11,107 bases of DNA from Mycobacterium sp. Its GTDB lineage: Bacteria; Actinomycetota; Actinomycetes; Mycobacteriales; Mycobacteriaceae. Positions 7,960-11,107 of the stretch are shown here, in pieces. The stretch is from contig JAOPWF010000228.1 in the NCBI GenBank assembly GCA_025965815.1, positions 1-11,107 of the forward strand. The letters are read 5' to 3'. The position numbers and the translations under genes are program-made. The notes beneath the pieces were generated by a model, which worked only from the letters and a program-made list of their open reading frames with translations, was not told the DNA's origin and did not search any database. Numbering within the stretch: the stretch's first letter is position 1; every line of letters starts with the position of its first letter.

Positions 7960-7976
7960 TCGCGTGGTTTTCGCGA
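7960..7976. promoter_or_regulatory. Second inverted repeat in the tetR/MFS divergent region
   Basis: TCGCGTGGTTTTCGCGA has 5-base arms (TCGCG/CGCGA) around TGGTTTT. It lies just beyond the AATCG/CGATT repeat. It could be another operator half, a small hairpin or chance, since short GC palindromes are frequent in G+C-rich DNA. Confidence 0.2.
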
Positions 7977-8133
7977 CCTCGCTTAGTGAGTGTGAGCGAA
8001 TGCACTGGCTCGAGCGACTTCTGAGGTCCAGGTGGGTGCTCGACTGTCCGACTTTGAGGTAGCCGCCCGGATGGCCGTTTTTGTGAACCCGGTCGTGGGT
8101 ACAGCGTGGTCGGGGACGCGGTTGCGTCGTAGC

Positions 8134-8140
8134 GAAGAGG
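8134..8140 (+). promoter_or_regulatory. Ribosome binding site of the MFS exporter gene
   Basis: GAAGAGG lies six bases before the ATG at 8147. The next in-frame ATG at 8225 has no such site upstream, so this motif favours the earlier start. Confidence 0.6.
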
Positions 8141-8146
8141 TGTTCG

Positions 8147-9925
8147 ATGACACGACCAGCGCCGGACGGCACATGGGTTCTGTACCTCCGCGACCGCGTC
8201 CAGGCGCAGCAACCGCCCCGCAGCATGGGCGGCCCGGAGGCGACGGCCGGCCACCGTCGCCCGCCCGTGGCCAGGGGTCCGCAGCGCAGCAGTCAGCCGT
8301 GGCGAGTCTTGGTCATAATCGGGCTCGCGCAGCTGATGGTGGTCCTGGACACCACGATCGTCAACATCGCGCTACCCTCCGCGCAGGCCGACCTGGGATT
8401 TGGAACGGAAAGCCGTCAATGGGTCGTCACCGCATACTCGCTGGCGTTCGGCAGTCTGCTGTTGATCGGCGGTCGACTGTCCGACCTCATCGGTCGACGC
8501 CGCACCTTGCTGATCGGACTGCTCGGCTTCGCTGCGGCCTCGGCGGTCGGCGGCGCGGCCGTCGGCTTCGTGATGCTGATCACCGCGCGCGCCCTGCAAG
8601 GGATCTTCGCGGCCGTTCTGGCGCCGGCCGCGCTGTCGACGCTCAATGTGACGTTCACCGACCTCCGGGCGCGCGGCAAAGCGCTCAGCATCTACGCCGC
8701 CATTGCCGCAGGCGGGGCCGCCATCGGTCTGCTGTTGGGTGGAGCGCTGACCGAATGGCTGTCCTGGCGATGGTGTCTGTACGTCAACCTGCTGTTCGCG
8801 CTTCCCGCGGCGCTGGGCGTGGTGGCGTTCATCAAGGCCAAGGATGCCGCCGTGGATCGCGCGCGGCGGTTGGATTGGCTCGGCGCCGTCGCAGTATCAG
8901 GTGGGCTGTTCTGCCTGGTCTACGGCCTGTCGAACGCGGAGACCGACCGGTGGACCGCACCGCTGACTGTCGCGATGTTCAGCGCCAGCGCGCTCCTGCT
9001 GATCACGTTCGTCGCGATCGAGGCGCGTGCGAAAGAGCCGCTGCTGCCGCTGCGCATCATCGCCGACCGCAACCGCGCGGGGTCCTACCTGGCGATCGCT
9101 ATTGCGTTCTGCTGCATGTTCAGCGTCTTTCTCTTCCTCACCTACTACGTACAGCAGACCTTGGGCTACAGCCCGCTGGAAACAGGCGTGGCTTTTCTAC
9201 CGTTTGCGGCCGGCATCGCGGTCTCGGCGGGAGCCTCCAACGCCCTGTTGGTACCCCGTTTCGGTCCGCGCCCGCTGGTGCCCACCGGTATGCTGATCGC
9301 CGCGGCGGGCATGTTCTGGCTGACCGACCTGGATATCACTTCCTCCTACGCCGGCGACGTGCTTGGGCCCCTCGCGATCCTGGGCCTTGGCGTCGGGTTG
9401 ACCTTCGCGCCGTCCATCGCCACCGCCACCGCGGGCGTGCCCAAGGACGACGCCGGTGTCGCATCCGCGATGGTCAACACCAGCCAGCAGATCGGTGGCG
9501 CCGTCGGCACCGCGGCGCTGTCGACGATCTTCGCCTCCGCGCTTACGCGGTACCTCACCAGCCATCGGCCGACCCCGGAGCTGCGCTCGGACGCCGCCAT
9601 CCACGGCTACACCACCGCGTTCAGCGTCGCTTGCGGCCTCTTTCTGGTCGGCGCGCTGCTCACGGCGGTGCTGTTACGCAGTGGCCGGCTCAACGCTGAC
9701 GACAATCCCGCTCCGCCGCAAGGAATACCCGCTCACTCGCCGTCGCCGACCGACAGCCCCGCCGCGATGCTCGATGGGTTGAAACCCGTGCTGGAGCGTC
9801 GCGACGAGCTGCTCGCGATGGGCATGGATGCCCGCGGGGCCGACATGATTGTCGACCTGGAACGCCGAGTTGTCGGCCTCGAGGCCGAGAATCGCGGCCT
9901 CGCCGAGGAACTCCACGCGCGCTAG
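8147..9925 (+). CDS. DHA2-family (14-helix) MFS drug/metabolite exporter
   Basis: A 592-residue membrane transporter of the major facilitator superfamily, EmrB/QacA (DHA2) group. These are usually proton-coupled exporters of drugs or lipophilic compounds. A hydrophilic N-terminus of about 50 residues precedes helix 1, which carries the DHA2 signature LDTTIVNIALPSAQADLG. MFS motif A follows (GRLSDLIGRRRTLLIG) between helices 2 and 3. The antiporter motif C region in helix 5 reads GGAAIGLLLGG, with Leu where Pro is common. The hydrophobic pattern fits 14 helices ending near LLTAVLLRSG. After that comes a hydrophilic tail of roughly 70 residues whose last part (LDGLKPVLERRDELLAM, then VDLERRVVGLEAENRGLAEEL) looks coiled-coil forming, which is not typical. 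The ATG at 8147 has GAAGAGG upstream; ATG 8225 is the alternative. It is divergent from a TetR gene, its probable regulator. The substrate is unknown. Confidence 0.93.
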   Translation: MTRPAPDGTWVLYLRDRVQAQQPPRSMGGPEATAGHRRPPVARGPQRSSQPWRVLVIIGLAQLMVVLDTTIVNIALPSAQADLGFGTESRQWVVTAYSLAFGSLLLIGGRLSDLIGRRRTLLIGLLGFAAASAVGGAAVGFVMLITARALQGIFAAVLAPAALSTLNVTFTDLRARGKALSIYAAIAAGGAAIGLLLGGALTEWLSWRWCLYVNLLFALPAALGVVAFIKAKDAAVDRARRLDWLGAVAVSGGLFCLVYGLSNAETDRWTAPLTVAMFSASALLLITFVAIEARAKEPLLPLRIIADRNRAGSYLAIAIAFCCMFSVFLFLTYYVQQTLGYSPLETGVAFLPFAAGIAVSAGASNALLVPRFGPRPLVPTGMLIAAAGMFWLTDLDITSSYAGDVLGPLAILGLGVGLTFAPSIATATAGVPKDDAGVASAMVNTSQQIGGAVGTAALSTIFASALTRYLTSHRPTPELRSDAAIHGYTTAFSVACGLFLVGALLTAVLLRSGRLNADDNPAPPQGIPAHSPSPTDSPAAMLDGLKPVLERRDELLAMGMDARGADMIVDLERRVVGLEAENRGLAEELHAR

Positions 9926-10006
9926 CGGATTCTCCCACCTCGCTGCCGTGGCCTGGTCGGCATCAAGTAGACGTTTCGTCACCGTAGGAGCAGCGCTTTG
10001 CGCGTA

Positions 10007-10030
10007 GGGTTAGGACGCGCGTCAAAATAA
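10007..10030. repeat. Possible insertion-sequence end next to the transposase remnant
   Basis: GGGTTAGGA followed by the perfect palindrome GACGCGCGTC (10014-10023) and then AAAATAA lies ten bases beyond the stop of the minus-strand transposase remnant. That is where the end of the element would be expected. A short G/T/A-rich block of this kind stands out from its surroundings. The matching opposite end is not in the window, so this is inferred from position and composition only. Confidence 0.3.
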
Positions 10031-10039
10031 GGGCGGTGG

Positions 10040-10432
10040 CTACGGGCGTGTCGCGGGCTGCACGGTGTAGTTCCACTCGCCGTGGAAGTCGTGGCGTGTG
10101 ATCGGCAGGGCGTCAACGTCTTTCATCGTGTACTTGACGCCCGTGGGGTACTGGTCGGTGTCCAAAACACAGTGGACGGTCAGTCCTGTGGTCGTGGTGG
10201 TGTTGCCGATCAGGTCGACAATGATCTGATGGGTCTCGAGCGGTCGTCCGTGCCAGTTCATGGTGATCTGATCCCAGGCTGCCTTGCCGCAGCTGACCGG
10301 CGAAATGCGGTGAGACGCAACGACATACGCTGACTGTACCCTGACTCGCCGCCGTGTACGTACGTCGACGGCGTCATTCGCTGGGAGATTGCCCCGGGTT
10401 GTCTGTGGATTTACTGGAGATGGCTTATTCAT
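10040..10432 (-). pseudogene. ISAzo13-family-like transposase, C-terminal remnant
   Basis: A 130-codon minus-strand frame. Its last 75 residues or so resemble the C-terminus of ISAzo13-type DDE transposases (Pfam family named DDE_Tnp_ISAZ013). The recognisable blocks are ITMNWHGRPLETHQIIVDLIGNT, TTTTGLTVHCVLDTDQYPTGVK, and HDFHGEWNYTVQP close to the stop at 10040. Family members are several times longer, and the catalytic DDE core is absent. The first 55 residues, from about 10433 to 10270, have no transposase resemblance and look like unrelated DNA read through, although SHRIS at residues 40-44 might echo the EHRLF motif before a small disruption. There is no credible ribosome binding site or signal peptide. 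I interpret this as the 3' scar of an old IS insertion, not a functional gene. The family call is from recognition, not a search. Confidence 0.7.
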
Positions 10433-10546
10433 CGCGAAGTCGCGTTACCGGGCACTTACGCTGCTCCCAGCAAGTTCGTCGTCCTCTGTGCGGAGGTCGT
10501 CGTTCGAGCTAGTTGGCAACCGGAATTCGATCAGAGGTGCTTGAAA
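10433..10546. other. Short intergenic stretch between IS remnant and small protein gene
   Basis: The stretch contains an imperfect inverted repeat, CGTCGTCCTC and GAGGTCGTCG around a short loop at about 10478-10503 (eight of ten positions pair). It also holds AGAGG at 10534-10538 as the probable ribosome binding site of the following gene. The left break point of the IS remnant should be near its start. No further transposase sequence is visible on either strand. Confidence 0.35.
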
Positions 10547-10795
10547 GTGGACAAGAGTCAGTCGCAGGTCAGAAACCGCGCCGTGCCGGTGAAATTCGTG
10601 GCTGCGGTGATCGGCGGGGGCGCTGTCGTGGTGATGGGCGCCCTGAGTATCGCCTCGACCACCGCAGGTTCGGGGGACGGAATCATCGTGCAGGGCTCGG
10701 GAATGTCGACCGGTGTCACCGTCACGCAGTCGACACCTCCGTCGGTCCCCGACACGTCGCTGGCCGTGCCGGCCGTGAAAGCGACTCCCAAGTAA
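10547..10795 (+). CDS. Small single-helix membrane or exported protein
   Basis: An 82-residue protein of unknown function. A basic, polar N-terminus (MDKSQSQVRNR) is followed by one hydrophobic helix at about residues 15-36 (KFVAAVIGGGAVVVMGALSIA). A Gly/Ser/Thr/Pro/Val-rich outer part then runs to VKATPK. This fits an uncleaved anchor or a signal peptide with a low-complexity mature part, and small proteins of this plan are common in mycobacteria. I chose GTG 10547, which has AGAGG at 10534-10538. An in-frame TTG at 10541 would lie closer to that motif and add two residues. The gene has no evident partner upstream, where the IS scar lies, and it converges on the Pro-rich gene downstream with a gap of about 24 bases. 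No function is assignable. Confidence 0.65.
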   Translation: MDKSQSQVRNRAVPVKFVAAVIGGGAVVVMGALSIASTTAGSGDGIIVQGSGMSTGVTVTQSTPPSVPDTSLAVPAVKATPK

Positions 10796-10819
10796 TTTCG
10801 ATTCTGGTGTAGCTGCCCG

Positions 10820-11107
10820 CTAGTCGCCTGGCCACAGCCAGATCGGCGAGTGTCTGCCGCCCTCGGAACGATCGTGGGAACCGCGGCCTTCGTCGCCGCC
10901 GGACTGGCCACCGCCGTAGCCAGGACCGGTGGGGCCGGATGGCCACTGCTGCACCGGATACTGCGGCGCCTGCGGGTACCACGGCGCTGAGGCGGGCGGA
11001 CCGCCGTAGTTGGGCGACCAGGACGGTGTCTGCGGCTGCCGTTGAACCGGATACCACGGCGGTGCAGCCGGCGGGTTGGCGTAGTACGGCGGCTGCAGAA
11101 TCGGCAC
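10820..11107 (-). CDS. Pro/Tyr/Gly-rich protein, possibly partial at window edge
   Basis: The minus-strand frame is open to the right edge and shows 95 codons with strongly G/C-biased third positions, which supports coding. The first visible codon is GTG (11107-11105) and could be the start or an internal Val. The sequence is Pro/Tyr/Trp/Gln-rich with a loose internal repeat (PPAAPPWYPVQ and PPASAPWYPQ, then QYPVQQWP). A Gly-rich part follows, then a charged segment (DEGRGSHDRSEGGRH) ending SPIWLWPGD. No domain is recognised. Such low-complexity proteins in actinobacteria are often N- or C-terminal extensions of envelope or secretion proteins, but nothing here identifies one. It converges on the small single-helix gene. 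Confidence 0.55.
   Translation of the reverse strand: MPILQPPYYANPPAAPPWYPVQRQPQTPSWSPNYGGPPASAPWYPQAPQYPVQQWPSGPTGPGYGGGQSGGDEGRGSHDRSEGGRHSPIWLWPGD

Larger units (their letters stand above)
7848..8133. other. Divergent intergenic region between tetR and the MFS gene
   Basis: Nearly 300 bases without a supportable gene. The region holds the two inverted repeats at 7929-7948 and 7960-7976. Reading frames crossing it have no family resemblance and poor codon character. Promoters for both genes should lie here, but I could not find a convincing -35/-10 pair on either strand. The length is generous for a simple regulator/pump promoter region, so an unrecognised leader or a decayed fragment is possible. 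Confidence 0.5.

Noticed and set aside
8032..9699. A 555-codon + strand frame overlapping the MFS gene
   Set aside because: It is extremely Arg/Gly/Ala-rich and has no family resemblance. It lies inside a clear 14-helix transporter read in another frame, so it is a G+C-driven shadow.
9993..10003. GCGCTTTGCGC as a terminator for the MFS gene
   Set aside because: The stem is only four base pairs, with no T-tract, and it lies about 70 bases after the stop. That is too weak to support a terminator.
10513..10812. A 99-codon + strand frame overlapping the small single-helix gene
   Set aside because: It is Arg/Gly-rich without a hydrophobic segment. The alternative frame starting at 10547 has a clean membrane helix and a ribosome binding site.
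10828..10841. CTGGC-CACA-GCCAG hairpin as a terminator between the convergent right-end genes
   Set aside because: The stem is only five base pairs and lies within the coding end of the Pro-rich gene. Chance symmetry is likely in this base composition.

Overview
The window is G+C-rich actinobacterial DNA, most likely from a mycobacterium (Mycobacterium/Mycolicibacterium). The main evidence is a long colinear mce operon (mceA-B-C-D-E-F, with MceE as the lipoprotein subunit). Weaker support comes from the short single-helix protein and the Pro/Tyr-rich protein at the right end, both of a style common in mycobacteria. Which mce paralogue this is cannot be decided from the sequence alone. The yrbE permease genes and the 5' end of mceA lie outside the left edge.

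Left two thirds (1-7209, + strand): the 3' part of mceA, then mceB, mceC, mceD, mceE and mceF. mceA through mceE are joined by four-base start/stop overlaps (GTGA or ATGA), and mceF starts one base after mceE stops. This is one translationally coupled transcription unit. By family knowledge, MceA-F assemble as a hetero-hexameric shaft of MCE domains and long helices. With YrbE permeases and the MceG ATPase it moves lipids across the cell envelope. The main anomaly is an in-frame TAA at 6514-6516 that splits mceF while the reading frame and protein family resemblance continue to the natural C-terminus at 7209. This looks like a single-base nonsense mutation, so this Mce transporter may lack a complete MceF subunit.

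Middle (7210-9925): a GC-rich hairpin sits between mceF and a convergent TetR-family regulator (minus strand, 7223-7834). Divergent from the regulator is a 14-helix DHA2-type MFS exporter (8147-9925, + strand). The ~310-base divergent region has two inverted repeats that are plausible operators, and the simplest reading is a repressor/efflux-pump pair. The exporter has an unusual hydrophilic, coiled-coil-like C-terminal tail.

Right end (9926-11107): a decayed remnant of an insertion sequence resembling the ISAzo13 family, represented by the transposase C-terminus on the minus strand and a possible IS end. Then come a small single-helix protein on the + strand (10547-10795) and, converging on it, a Pro/Tyr/Gly-rich protein on the minus strand that reaches the window edge. 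I saw no RNA genes, CRISPR arrays, phage genes or convincing new multi-gene system. The most notable signals are the broken mceF and the IS scar.
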